A DNA stretch of 42,976 nucleotides from Butyrivibrio sp. (GTDB taxonomy: Bacteria > Bacillota > Clostridia > Lachnospirales > Lachnospiraceae), in NCBI GenBank assembly GCA_017413105.1, contig JAFPVA010000298.1, positions 1 to 42,976 on the forward strand, read 5' to 3'. The notes under the pieces were generated by a model that was not told the origin of the DNA, searched no databases, and was given only the letters and a program-made list of their open reading frames with translations. The position numbers and the translations under genes were made by a program. Positions 16,115-22,937 of this stretch are shown piece by piece. Position 1 is the first letter of the stretch. Each line of letters opens with the position of its first letter.

Positions 16115-17137
16115 TTATCGGTTCAGCTCACTGGAGGGGCCTACTGACTTGTGATTTTTGATGATGTCATCAATTTCACTGAGGTCGCTGGCAGGAAGAT
16201 CTCCCGGAATCGTATTCTTAACACTGGATGTGGCGTTGCCATACTCCAGCGCCTTCTGAGTATCGTTGTACTTGAGGATTCCGTAAAGCGCTCCGGCCAC
16301 ATAGGCATCTCCGGAGCCGATCCTGTCGATGACATCAATGCTGGTATAGGGCTTTTCTGTCACAAATATATCTTTTTCAGCATCATAAATTGTTGATGTG
16401 AAGTTATGCTTTCTTGGGCTTATAACCTCCCTCTGGGTCGTACATACAACCTTTACGGGATAGTCCTTCGTATAACTCTTCATGATATCCTGAAGATCGC
16501 CCTCTTTCTGCATCATACGTCTTGAGGTCTCCTCAGAAACAAAGAGAATATCCACATAAGGAAGGATTTCCTGTATTGCGCTGCGGGCATCTTCTTCGCT
16601 CCAGAGATTTGCCCTGTAGTTGCAGTCAAAAGAAACTAAGGCTCCGCCCTTTTTAAATCTCTTTATCATCTCTGTGGCAACTTTGCAGGTATTCTTATTA
16701 AGAGCCAGCGTAATTCCGCTGGTATGGAACATTCTTGTGGAGGAATAAACTTCCTCAGGAATCTCATCAAGAGAAATCCTTGTTATGGAGGAATTCATTC
16801 TGTCATAGACAATTGAAGGCTTTCTTGGCGCTGCACCATTTTCGTAGTAGTAGATTCCAAGCCTTGCCTCCGGCGCATTGTCATAAATAAGATAATCATC
16901 AGACACGCCCTCAAAGCGGATCCTGTTCTTAATAAAGGTTCCAAGGGCATTGTCGGGAAGTCTTGATATTACTCCGGTTCTAAGACCCAAAAGTGCCACT
17001 CCCGATGCAACATTAAGTTCTGAGCCACCGGCTCTTTTATCAAAAATATCTCCCCTTGTCATTCTCTCGTAATTTGGAGGAGAGAGTCTAAGCATAATCT
17101 CACCAAAGGTCAAAAGATCAAAGTTTTTCTCCTGCAT
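16115..17137 (-). CDS. PfkB-family sugar kinase, 2-dehydro-3-deoxygluconokinase-like
   Basis: This 340-residue cytosolic kinase belongs to the ribokinase/PfkB family. The N-terminal signature region reads FGEIMLRLSPP and later RAGGSELNVASGVALLG; the C-terminal ATP-binding signature is DRIGSGDAYVAGALYG, whose Asp is the catalytic base. Its closest recognisable pattern is KdgK, which phosphorylates 2-keto-3-deoxygluconate made from uronic acids such as pectin sugars. The usual GAGDAF is GSGDAY here, which is seen in this subgroup. No uronate pathway gene is adjacent, so fructokinase or another keto-sugar kinase remains possible. A terminator-like hairpin lies directly before the GGAAGG/GAGG site. 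Confidence 0.8.
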   Translation of the reverse strand: MQEKNFDLLTFGEIMLRLSPPNYERMTRGDIFDKRAGGSELNVASGVALLGLRTGVISRLPDNALGTFIKNRIRFEGVSDDYLIYDNAPEARLGIYYYENGAAPRKPSIVYDRMNSSITRISLDEIPEEVYSSTRMFHTSGITLALNKNTCKVATEMIKRFKKGGALVSFDCNYRANLWSEEDARSAIQEILPYVDILFVSEETSRRMMQKEGDLQDIMKSYTKDYPVKVVCTTQREVISPRKHNFTSTIYDAEKDIFVTEKPYTSIDVIDRIGSGDAYVAGALYGILKYNDTQKALEYGNATSSVKNTIPGDLPASDLSEIDDIIKNHKSVGPSSELNR

Positions 17138-17164
17138 TGCAGCCTCGCCTTCCGCCGGTCATCT

Positions 17165-17189
17165 AAAAATGCGCTTTTAACGCGCATTT
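17165..17189 (-). other. Leader hairpin with U-tract before the sugar kinase
   Basis: On the minus strand AAATGCGC/GCGCATTT forms an 8-bp stem with a 7-base loop and is followed by TTAG, so five T in all. It sits within about 30 bases of the kinase start and downstream of the candidate promoter, as an attenuator would. Confidence 0.5.
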
Positions 17190-17229
17190 CAGACAACAAT
17201 CCTAACCATCAAACCGTATCTACAGGATT

Positions 17230-17258
17230 ATCATAGTGTATGTTTAATTCTATTGAAA
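17230..17258 (-). promoter_or_regulatory. Candidate promoter of the sugar kinase
   Basis: TTTCAA (17253-17258), a 17-base spacer and TATGAT (17230-17235) on the minus strand lie about 95 bases before the ATG. A TTGACG farther upstream (with AGAATT at 17 bases) is a second possibility. Confidence 0.5.
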
Positions 17259-17362
17259 GCTCTTACATCGTCAAAATATGGAAAATTTTGAAGTAATTCT
17301 TCCCTACAGACTGTTATTCTAATGGTAACCGGAGATGAATGTCTTTTGTCCTTCAGGCAGGT

Positions 17363-17409
17363 AAAAAATGCTGTCACTTGGGATTAAATCCTACGTGGCA
17401 GCATTTTTT
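17363..17409. terminator. Terminator downstream of nrdG
   Basis: AAAAAATGCTGTCAC pairs with GTGGCAGCATTTTTT, a 15-base arm with one G-T pair. It lies 16 bases after the nrdG stop and is symmetric, so it could act in both directions. It separates nrdG from the kinase gene. Confidence 0.88.
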
Positions 17410-17424
17410 ATATGTTTACATCCG

Positions 17425-17976
17425 TTATCCTTTTCTGGACTCATCTCTGTCATTATACTTCGACAAGACAATTTCTCCGCTCTTTAGAGTCTTAGGAACA
17501 TCAATTACTCGCTGGTTTGAAGATCCTCTAAAGCGAAGCATCAGATCTCTTTTGGCCTCAACAAACTCGCCATCCACAAGGACATCGATGCTCTCAAGAA
17601 TTGTCATGGTATCTTCGCTGTGACAGCGCTTGTTAGCAGTATCCATCAGTTCTTCCCAGACATATCCGCTATAGATCCAGATAGACTTTTTTGGAAGCTC
17701 TTTTTTTATCCGCTGAATAAAAGGAGCAAGAACCTTCTGATTCACAACCTCCATGGGCTCTCCCCCGAGGATCGTGAGGCCGTTGATATAATCGGGCTTT
17801 AATGACTCGATGATATTGTCTTCAATTTCTTTTGTAAAAGCTTCACCATAATTAAAGTCCCAGGTCATTTCATTAAAGCAGCCCTTACAGTGATGGGTAC
17901 ACCCGGAAACAAACAGTGACGTTCTGCAACCTATTCCATTTGCTACATCTGTATATATGATCTGACCGTAGTTCAT
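17425..17976 (-). CDS. nrdG: Anaerobic ribonucleotide reductase activating protein
   Basis: This 183-residue radical-SAM enzyme installs the glycyl radical on NrdD. The iron-sulfur motif C-x3-C-x2-C reads CTHHCKGC (residues 26-33), followed by a GGEP SAM-binding motif (LTILGGEPM). The reading frame extends to 18033, but the ATG at 17976 has an AGAGGGG site at a good distance and gives the normal family length; the extension falls in the upstream hairpin. It lies just behind nrdD, as usual, with a hairpin and short U-tract in the gap. The protein works in the cytoplasm under strict anaerobiosis. Confidence 0.95.
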   Translation of the reverse strand: MNYGQIIYTDVANGIGCRTSLFVSGCTHHCKGCFNEMTWDFNYGEAFTKEIEDNIIESLKPDYINGLTILGGEPMEVVNQKVLAPFIQRIKKELPKKSIWIYSGYVWEELMDTANKRCHSEDTMTILESIDVLVDGEFVEAKRDLMLRFRGSSNQRVIDVPKTLKSGEIVLSKYNDRDESRKG

Positions 17977-17991
17977 CTTATCCCCTCTGTT

Positions 17992-18022
17992 AAAACAAGG
18001 CCGGACTCTAAATCCGACCTTG
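17992..18022 (-). terminator. Hairpin with U-tract between nrdD and nrdG
   Basis: CAAGGTCGGA pairs with TCCGGCCTTG on the minus strand, followed by TTTTA and then, 3 bases later, the nrdG ribosome binding site. It could terminate part of the nrdD transcripts or protect the nrdD message, so lowering nrdG expression. Confidence 0.65.
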
Positions 18023-18082
18023 CTCTTGAACATGAAACTTGTTTTATTTGTCGCTAAATTACATCAATGAATTTTAACAGAA

Positions 18083-20314
18083 TTAGCATCTTGGGTTACT
18101 CATGTGGAGAACTCTTTCCTTGATCTCCTGAGTACGTCCCTGGTTCCAGTACTGGGTTCCAATGTAACCGCAGGTACGTCTTGCAACATTCATCTTGGAC
18201 TGATCGCGGTTGCCGCAGTTAGGGCATTCCCAGATGAGCTTGCCGTCTGTATCTGTAACGATCTTGATCTCTCCGTCGTAACCGCAGCACTGGCAATAAT
18301 CTGACTTGGTGTTAAGCTCAGCGTACATAATGTTCTCATAGATGTACTTCATAACTGAGATAACTGCCTCGATGTTGCTGTTCATATCAGGTACTTCTAC
18401 GTAGCTGATAGCTCCTCCCGGTGAAAGAGCCTGGAACTCGGATTCGAATTTAAGCTTTGTGAAAGCATCGATCTGCTCTGTTACATGAACATGATAGCTG
18501 TTTGTAATATAGTTCTTGTCTGTAACTTCAGGAATAATACCAAAACGTTTCTGAAGAGCCTTAGCAAACTTATAGGTTGTGGACTCAAGTGGTGTTCCGT
18601 AAAGGCTGAAGGAGATATTTGTCTCAGCTCTCCACTTAGCACACTTGTCGTTGAGGAACTGCATAACCTTAAGAGCAAAGTCTTTTCCTCTTGGATCTGT
18701 GTGTGATACACCCTTCATATACTTGGTGCACTCACAAAGTCCTGCGTAGCCAAGTGAAATTGTTGAGTAGTTGCCGAAAAGAAGTGGATCGATAACCTCT
18801 CCTTTTTCAAGTCTTGCAAGGGCACCATTCTGCCAAAGAATAGGAGCTACATCAGATGGTGTTCCAAGAAGTCTGTTGTGGCGGCACATAAGCGCTCTCT
18901 TACAGAGCTCTGTTCTCTCCTCCAGGATTTCCCAGAACTTCTCTTCGCTCTTAAAGGAAGAACATGCAACATCTACAAGGTTGATTGTTACAACACCCTG
19001 ATTGAAACGTCCGTAGTACTTGTGGCTGCCTTCTGTATAGTTCATGGCTTTAGCCTTATTTCCTGCATTGCAGAGACCCTCAGCGTTCTCTTCGCTGTCT
19101 GGTGTCAGGAAGGATCTGCATCCCATACATGGATATACATCGCCCTTCTTGAGCTCTTTCATCTTCTTGGCTGAGATATAGTCAGGAACAAGTCTCTTGG
19201 CTGTGCACTTTGCTGCAAGTTCTGTGAGATACCAGTACTTGGAATCCTCGTGGATGTTGTCCTCATCCAGAACATAAATCAGCTTAGGGAATGCTGGTGT
19301 AATGAGCTGTCCCTTCTCGTTCTTTACTCCAAGGATACGCTGCTTGAGCATCTCCTCAATCACAAGAGCAAGGTCCTCTCTCTGCTGTCCCTCGGGAACC
19401 TCATCAAGATACATGTAAACTGTTATGAAAGGAGCCTGACCGTTGGTGGTCATGAGCGTGATTACCTGATACTGAATAACCTGGCAGCCTCTCTCGATCT
19501 CTTTTTTAACTCTCATTTCAGCAATCTCATCGACCTGCTTCTTGTTTACCTTAACTCCTGCAGTCTCAAACTCAAGAGCAACTTCCTTGCGGAATTTCTG
19601 TCTGCTGACATCAACAAAAGGTACAAGATGTGAAAGAGTGATACTCTGTCCGCCATACTGTGAACTTGCGATCTGTGCAATTGCCTGTGTGGCGATATTA
19701 CATGCAGTTGAAAAGCTCTTTGGGCGCTCGATCATGGTCTCAGAGATAACTGTACCGTTCTGAAGCATATCCTCGAGATTTACAAGACAGCAGTTGTGCA
19801 TGTGCTGTGCAAAATAATCGCTGTCATGGAAGTGGATAAGCCCCTCTTCATGAGCCTTGACAACATCCTCAGGAAGCAGGAATCTCTTGGTGATATCCTT
19901 GGAAACCTCTCCTGCCATATAGTCTCTCTGAACGCTGTTAACTGTTGGGTTCTTGTTGGAATTCTCCTGCTTAACCTCCTCGTTATTGCATTCAATAAGG
20001 GACATGATCTGCTCATCAGTGGTGTTCGATTTTCTGACAAGAGCATGCTTATAACGATATGTAATATATTTCCTTGCAACGTCGAACTTGCCGGCCTTCA
20101 TCAGTCCGTCCTCGACCATATCCTGAATCTCTTCGACGCTGGCTGCACGGGTAAGAGTAGCGCACTGCTTCTCAACGCCTGTAGCTATGTCGCTAATCTG
20201 ACCTGCGGTAAGTCTCTTCTCTTCCGTAACCTCTTTATTAGCCTTGTCAATAGCCGCAATAATCTTGCTGACGTCAAAAGCAACTTCTTTACCGCTTCTC
20301 TTAATGATCTTCAT
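18083..20314 (-). CDS. nrdD: Anaerobic ribonucleoside-triphosphate reductase (class III)
   Basis: This 743-residue glycyl-radical enzyme reduces ribonucleoside triphosphates to deoxy forms without oxygen. The N-terminal 95 residues form an ATP-cone allosteric domain (MKIIKRSGKEVAFD). The core follows, with the HDSDYFAQHMHNC region and paired cysteines. Near the C-terminus are a zinc site CQCCGYDG...CPNCGNRD and the radical motif RRTCGYIGTQYW, whose last Gly (about residue 719) would carry the radical. The reading frame reaches 20455, but the ATG at 20314 has AGGGGG upstream and begins the ATP-cone. The leader holds a long palindrome and a possible NrdR site. Confidence 0.97.
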   Translation of the reverse strand: MKIIKRSGKEVAFDVSKIIAAIDKANKEVTEEKRLTAGQISDIATGVEKQCATLTRAASVEEIQDMVEDGLMKAGKFDVARKYITYRYKHALVRKSNTTDEQIMSLIECNNEEVKQENSNKNPTVNSVQRDYMAGEVSKDITKRFLLPEDVVKAHEEGLIHFHDSDYFAQHMHNCCLVNLEDMLQNGTVISETMIERPKSFSTACNIATQAIAQIASSQYGGQSITLSHLVPFVDVSRQKFRKEVALEFETAGVKVNKKQVDEIAEMRVKKEIERGCQVIQYQVITLMTTNGQAPFITVYMYLDEVPEGQQREDLALVIEEMLKQRILGVKNEKGQLITPAFPKLIYVLDEDNIHEDSKYWYLTELAAKCTAKRLVPDYISAKKMKELKKGDVYPCMGCRSFLTPDSEENAEGLCNAGNKAKAMNYTEGSHKYYGRFNQGVVTINLVDVACSSFKSEEKFWEILEERTELCKRALMCRHNRLLGTPSDVAPILWQNGALARLEKGEVIDPLLFGNYSTISLGYAGLCECTKYMKGVSHTDPRGKDFALKVMQFLNDKCAKWRAETNISFSLYGTPLESTTYKFAKALQKRFGIIPEVTDKNYITNSYHVHVTEQIDAFTKLKFESEFQALSPGGAISYVEVPDMNSNIEAVISVMKYIYENIMYAELNTKSDYCQCCGYDGEIKIVTDTDGKLIWECPNCGNRDQSKMNVARRTCGYIGTQYWNQGRTQEIKERVLHMSNPRC

Positions 20315-20363
20315 ATAATCCCCCTTGCATCTGATATCTATATTTCGTGTTTTAAGGTCATTA

Positions 20364-20405
20364 AAACCAATATGTTCATCATGTAAACATGAAACATATT
20401 GGTTT
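20364..20405. promoter_or_regulatory. Long palindrome in the nrdD leader
   Basis: A 13-bp perfect inverted repeat, AAACCAATATGTT/AACATATTGGTTT, encloses a second one, TCATGT/ACATGA. On the minus strand the outer arm runs into TTTTAATG about 50 bases before nrdD. It could be an operator for a dimeric repressor, or a leader hairpin. Confidence 0.7.
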
Positions 20406-20417
20406 ATGACTTTCAAA

Positions 20418-20433
20418 TCACTACATCTTGTGG
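20418..20433 (-). promoter_or_regulatory. Possible NrdR box upstream of nrdD
   Basis: The 16-mer CCACAAGATGTAGTGA matches the known NrdR box pattern (acaCwAtATaTwGtgt) at about 11 of 16 positions. A weaker 16-mer (20387-20402) lies exactly 31 bases away centre to centre, the usual spacing for paired NrdR boxes, but it overlaps the palindrome. No nrdR gene is in the window. Confidence 0.35.
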
Positions 20434-20484
20434 TTACATATAAATGATAATACAATATTTTGATAATTTCAAGACCCCAAGAAC

Positions 20485-21303
20485 CTATATTTTTCGTACC
20501 TGTTCCAGCCGATTATGCAGTCTTTTCAAGTGTTCCAGGGTTTTTTCATCATTTATTAATTTTTTTGAAAAATAATATTCGGTTTTTGTAGAACACAACA
20601 TCTTGTGGTAGTCATCATAATAAACTTCTTTATCTTGGGTCTTATCTGTTTCAAGTCCCAAAACGTCTGCCAGATGTCGAATAGTGCCATGGTTGCCGTC
20701 TATAAGGAGCGTTTCGTCTCCAAAATACTCTCTGTATGCGGGCTTAAAGTAATTAAAGTGCGTGCATCCAAGAACCAAAGCGCAATAGTCCTCTTTATCA
20801 AAGCCCGAAAACTGCTCTTTAAGGTAATCCTTAACCTCTTTTGAGTCGAATTCCTCTCTCTCGGCAAATTCCACCAGCCTTGGCATGGCAAGAAGGTCTA
20901 CTCTGTGCTGTTCATCGACCCTGTGAAGGAGACTTTTCAATTTATCTTCCCTTATGGTGACAGGAGTCGCAATAACCATTATCCTCTTTTTTTCAGTTTC
21001 TTCAACTGCAGGTTTTACAGCCGGCTCCATTCCAAGGATTGGTATGTCAAAGCTCGCTCTAAGTTCCTTAATTGCTACACTTGTAGCAGTATTACATGCC
21101 ACAACGAGCGCCTCTGCGCCCTTTTCCATCAAAAAGCGCGCATTGTCCATAGCATATCCCATAATCTGCTCAGGAGTTTTCTGACCATAGGGTACATGCT
21201 CGGTATCCGCGTAAAATATATATTCCTGCCCCGGCAACTGATGGTAAGCCTCATGTAATACGGACAAACCGCCTATCCCGGAGTCAAAGATTCCTATTTT
21301 CAT
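20485..21303 (-). CDS. murI: Glutamate racemase
   Basis: This 272-residue cytosolic enzyme interconverts L- and D-glutamate for peptidoglycan synthesis. The N-terminal motif FDSGIGGLSVL (6-16) contains the Asp-Ser pair of the active site. The two catalytic cysteines are in VVACNTATS (Cys70) and LVLGCTHFNY. The length and layout are standard. An AGGA site lies before the ATG. It is followed by nrdD on the same strand after a 170-base gap with regulatory sequence; no clear terminator was seen between them. Confidence 0.96.
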   Translation of the reverse strand: MKIGIFDSGIGGLSVLHEAYHQLPGQEYIFYADTEHVPYGQKTPEQIMGYAMDNARFLMEKGAEALVVACNTATSVAIKELRASFDIPILGMEPAVKPAVEETEKKRIMVIATPVTIREDKLKSLLHRVDEQHRVDLLAMPRLVEFAEREEFDSKEVKDYLKEQFSGFDKEDYCALVLGCTHFNYFKPAYREYFGDETLLIDGNHGTIRHLADVLGLETDKTQDKEVYYDDYHKMLCSTKTEYYFSKKLINDEKTLEHLKRLHNRLEQVRKI

Positions 21304-21322
21304 ATATCAGTCCTGTCTTTCG

Positions 21323-21360
21323 TTACAGTTCACTCGCATGCAGCTCGCTCCAGTAACGGT
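21323..21360. repeat. Imperfect CGTTAC...GTAACG palindrome upstream of murI
   Basis: CGTTACAG at the left and CAGTAACG at the right form an inverted repeat around a CATG-rich middle. The ends resemble the GTTACTG end of the repeat found at 26171 and 29252, so it may be a diverged relative. It lies in the divergent gap between murI and the small gene at 21397. Confidence 0.35.
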
Positions 21361-21361
21361 C

Positions 21362-21390
21362 TTTACTTTTTTATTCAAAGAGATTAATCT
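21362..21390 (+). promoter_or_regulatory. Candidate promoter of the small gene at 21397
   Basis: TTTACT (21362-21367) and TAATCT (21385-21390) are separated by 17 bases. The -10 box ends 6 bases before the ATG, the same geometry as at cca, and there is no ribosome binding site. Confidence 0.5.
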
Positions 21391-21396
21391 TAATCT

Positions 21397-21846
21397 ATGA
21401 GTGAAAAAAAATTTGAAGAACTGCAAAAACTATATGACAATCCTAAGGTTGGATCTCTTGTTCAGGAGATCTGCGAATATTATGCGACACAGGATGACTA
21501 CGAGAGCAATTCCTATCAGGATGAAATAGAACCTCCTGAAATAGTTGAATCGGTCTATCTTTTATTCTGCCTGCAAAGTCGTGAACAGATCCTTGATGAG
21601 ATGACTCTTGTGCAAAAAAAATACCCCGAACTGTACAGATCTCTTTGCGGGATGCATAATACTCTTCTTATAAATATGGATTATCGCAGCCTCGAGGAAA
21701 AATGTGGCAAAAAAATAGCGGAATATGCAAAAGATACCTCTGTAGATGAGGTATTATCCCGCGCTGATTCTCTTGCCCGCTCCAGTGAAAACCTCTCCGT
21801 TGCTGTCGACAAATTCTACAGCTGGCTTCATAATCGCGCAAGCTGA
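21397..21846 (+). CDS. Small acidic protein of unknown function
   Basis: I do not recognise this 149-residue protein. It is soluble, without a signal peptide or membrane helix, rich in Glu and Lys, and looks almost entirely helical. Features that can be seen are an acidic patch around residues 30-50 (DDYESNSYQDEIEPPEIVES), scattered cysteines, and a C-terminal helix ending FYSWLHNRAS. It is the only rightward gene between murI and trxA, with its own candidate promoter, and its coding stop lies just before the trxA terminator. Start choice is uncertain because no ribosome binding site precedes the ATG, but the frame is uninterrupted and fills the gap. Confidence 0.7.
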   Translation: MSEKKFEELQKLYDNPKVGSLVQEICEYYATQDDYESNSYQDEIEPPEIVESVYLLFCLQSREQILDEMTLVQKKYPELYRSLCGMHNTLLINMDYRSLEEKCGKKIAEYAKDTSVDEVLSRADSLARSSENLSVAVDKFYSWLHNRAS

Positions 21847-21858
21847 CTTGTGCTTCAT

Positions 21859-21887
21859 AAAAAAGTGCTGACCTTTAGGCCAGCACT
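21859..21887. terminator. Terminator of trmB-trxA, containing the trxA stop codon
   Basis: On the minus strand AGTGCTGGCC/GGTCAGCACT pairs around a TAAA loop and is followed by TTTTTT. The TAA stop of trxA (complement of 21875-21877) is the loop itself, so the end of the coding sequence forms the 5' arm. Confidence 0.9.
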
Positions 21888-22195
21888 CTATCTATAATCG
21901 CCTGTAACTTAGTTTTATTAAGTGCTCCAACGGCTGTCTCAACAACCTCTCCGTTCTTGAAGAATGCAAACATTGGAATAGACATAACATTGTACTTCTG
22001 TGCAATATCAGGTGACTGGTCAACGTTGATCTTACCAACTTTCATCTCGCCCTCATACATATCAGCGAGTTCGTCAATGACCGGCGCCATCATCTTGCAG
22101 GGGCCGCACCAGTCTGCTGAAAAGTCAACAAGCACCGGCGTGCTACTCTTTAAAACTTCTTGCTCGAAATTCTGACTGTTTAAGCTATAGTCCAT
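21875..22195 (-). CDS. trxA: Thioredoxin
   Basis: This 106-residue thioredoxin keeps cytosolic protein thiols reduced. The redox motif is WCGPC (Cys30 and Cys33) in the usual DFSADWCGPCKMMAP context, with the cis-proline in MSIPMF and the typical TKLQAII end. It overlaps the 3' end of trmB by 16 bases, and its GGGGAG ribosome binding site lies inside trmB, so it is translated from the same message. No thioredoxin reductase gene is nearby. Confidence 0.97.
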   Translation of the reverse strand: MDYSLNSQNFEQEVLKSSTPVLVDFSADWCGPCKMMAPVIDELADMYEGEMKVGKINVDQSPDIAQKYNVMSIPMFAFFKNGEVVETAVGALNKTKLQAIIDRVLA

Positions 22196-22848
22196 AACTT
22201 ACTCCCCTTTCTGCTTACAATGTACTTATAAATTGGGTTGCCTTGCGATGAGAATCTCTCTTCGTACTCCGTCATTACATTTCCTTCGTTCATAACCTCA
22301 TCGTTATGAAGGTCATAAGTCACAGCATCAAGGGTCCAACCAGCCGGCTCCACCTCTTCCAGGGCGAAGTCAAACAGATCCATATTGTCTGTCTTAAATT
22401 CCACGACACCATCGGGATTAAGAATCTTGTCATACCTTGCAAGGAATTCTCGTGATGGAAGTCGTCTCTTGGCGTGCCTGTCCTTGGGCCACGGATCCGA
22501 AAAATTAAGATAAATCTTGTCCACTTCAGAAGGAGCAAAAACTTCAGTGATATCCTCAGCATCCATTCTTATAAAAATCACATTGGGAAGCTGTCTCTGT
22601 TCCTGCTTCTGTATTGCACGGATCAAAACGCTGGAATATTTTTCAATTCCTACGTAATTGATATCTGGATTTTGCTCCGCCATATCCATCAGAAATCTTC
22701 CCTTTCCCATTCCAATTTCTACATGAATTGGCTTGTTATTTCCAAATACCTCTTTTCTCCAGAGTCCCTTCTTTGTCTCAGGATCTTTTACCGTGTACTG
22801 ACTGTCAGCAATTACTTCTCTGGAACCTGCAATATTTCTTAAGCGCAT
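22180..22848 (-). CDS. trmB: tRNA (guanine-N7)-methyltransferase
   Basis: This 222-residue SAM-dependent enzyme makes m7G46 in the variable loop of tRNAs. The SAM-binding region reads VEIGMGKGRFL and NYVGIEKYSSV; the characteristic catalytic block is LNFSDPWPKDRHAKRRL, followed by DGVVEFKTDN. Length is normal. Transcription probably starts near 22881 from a promoter overlapping the divergent dacF promoter, and the gene is coupled to trxA. Confidence 0.96.
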   Translation of the reverse strand: MRLRNIAGSREVIADSQYTVKDPETKKGLWRKEVFGNNKPIHVEIGMGKGRFLMDMAEQNPDINYVGIEKYSSVLIRAIQKQEQRQLPNVIFIRMDAEDITEVFAPSEVDKIYLNFSDPWPKDRHAKRRLPSREFLARYDKILNPDGVVEFKTDNMDLFDFALEEVEPAGWTLDAVTYDLHNDEVMNEGNVMTEYEERFSSQGNPIYKYIVSRKGSKLWTIA

Positions 22849-22887
22849 TTTCTATTTCTCATCCTACCTAAAACTTCTTATAATAGG

Positions 22888-22915
22888 ATTTTACAACATT
22901 TGCGACCTCTTGCAA
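22888..22915 (-). promoter_or_regulatory. Candidate promoter of trmB-trxA
   Basis: TTGCAA (22910-22915) and TAAAAT (22888-22893), 16 bases apart on the minus strand. It physically overlaps the -35 and spacer of the dacF promoter on the other strand, so the two may compete. Confidence 0.5.
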
Positions 22916-22928
22916 AGTAGTGTATGAT
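22900..22928 (+). promoter_or_regulatory. Promoter of the D,D-carboxypeptidase gene
   Basis: TTGCGA (22900-22905) and TATGAT (22923-22928) are 17 bases apart. The predicted start of transcription (about 22935) is only 3 bases before the ATG at 22938. Confidence 0.65.
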
Positions 22929-22937
22929 TATTCTACC

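Noticed and set aside
20315-20455. N-terminal extension of the nrdD frame (47 residues)
   Set aside because: It crosses the palindrome and the candidate NrdR site, and the ATP-cone begins exactly at the ATG with AGGGGG upstream.
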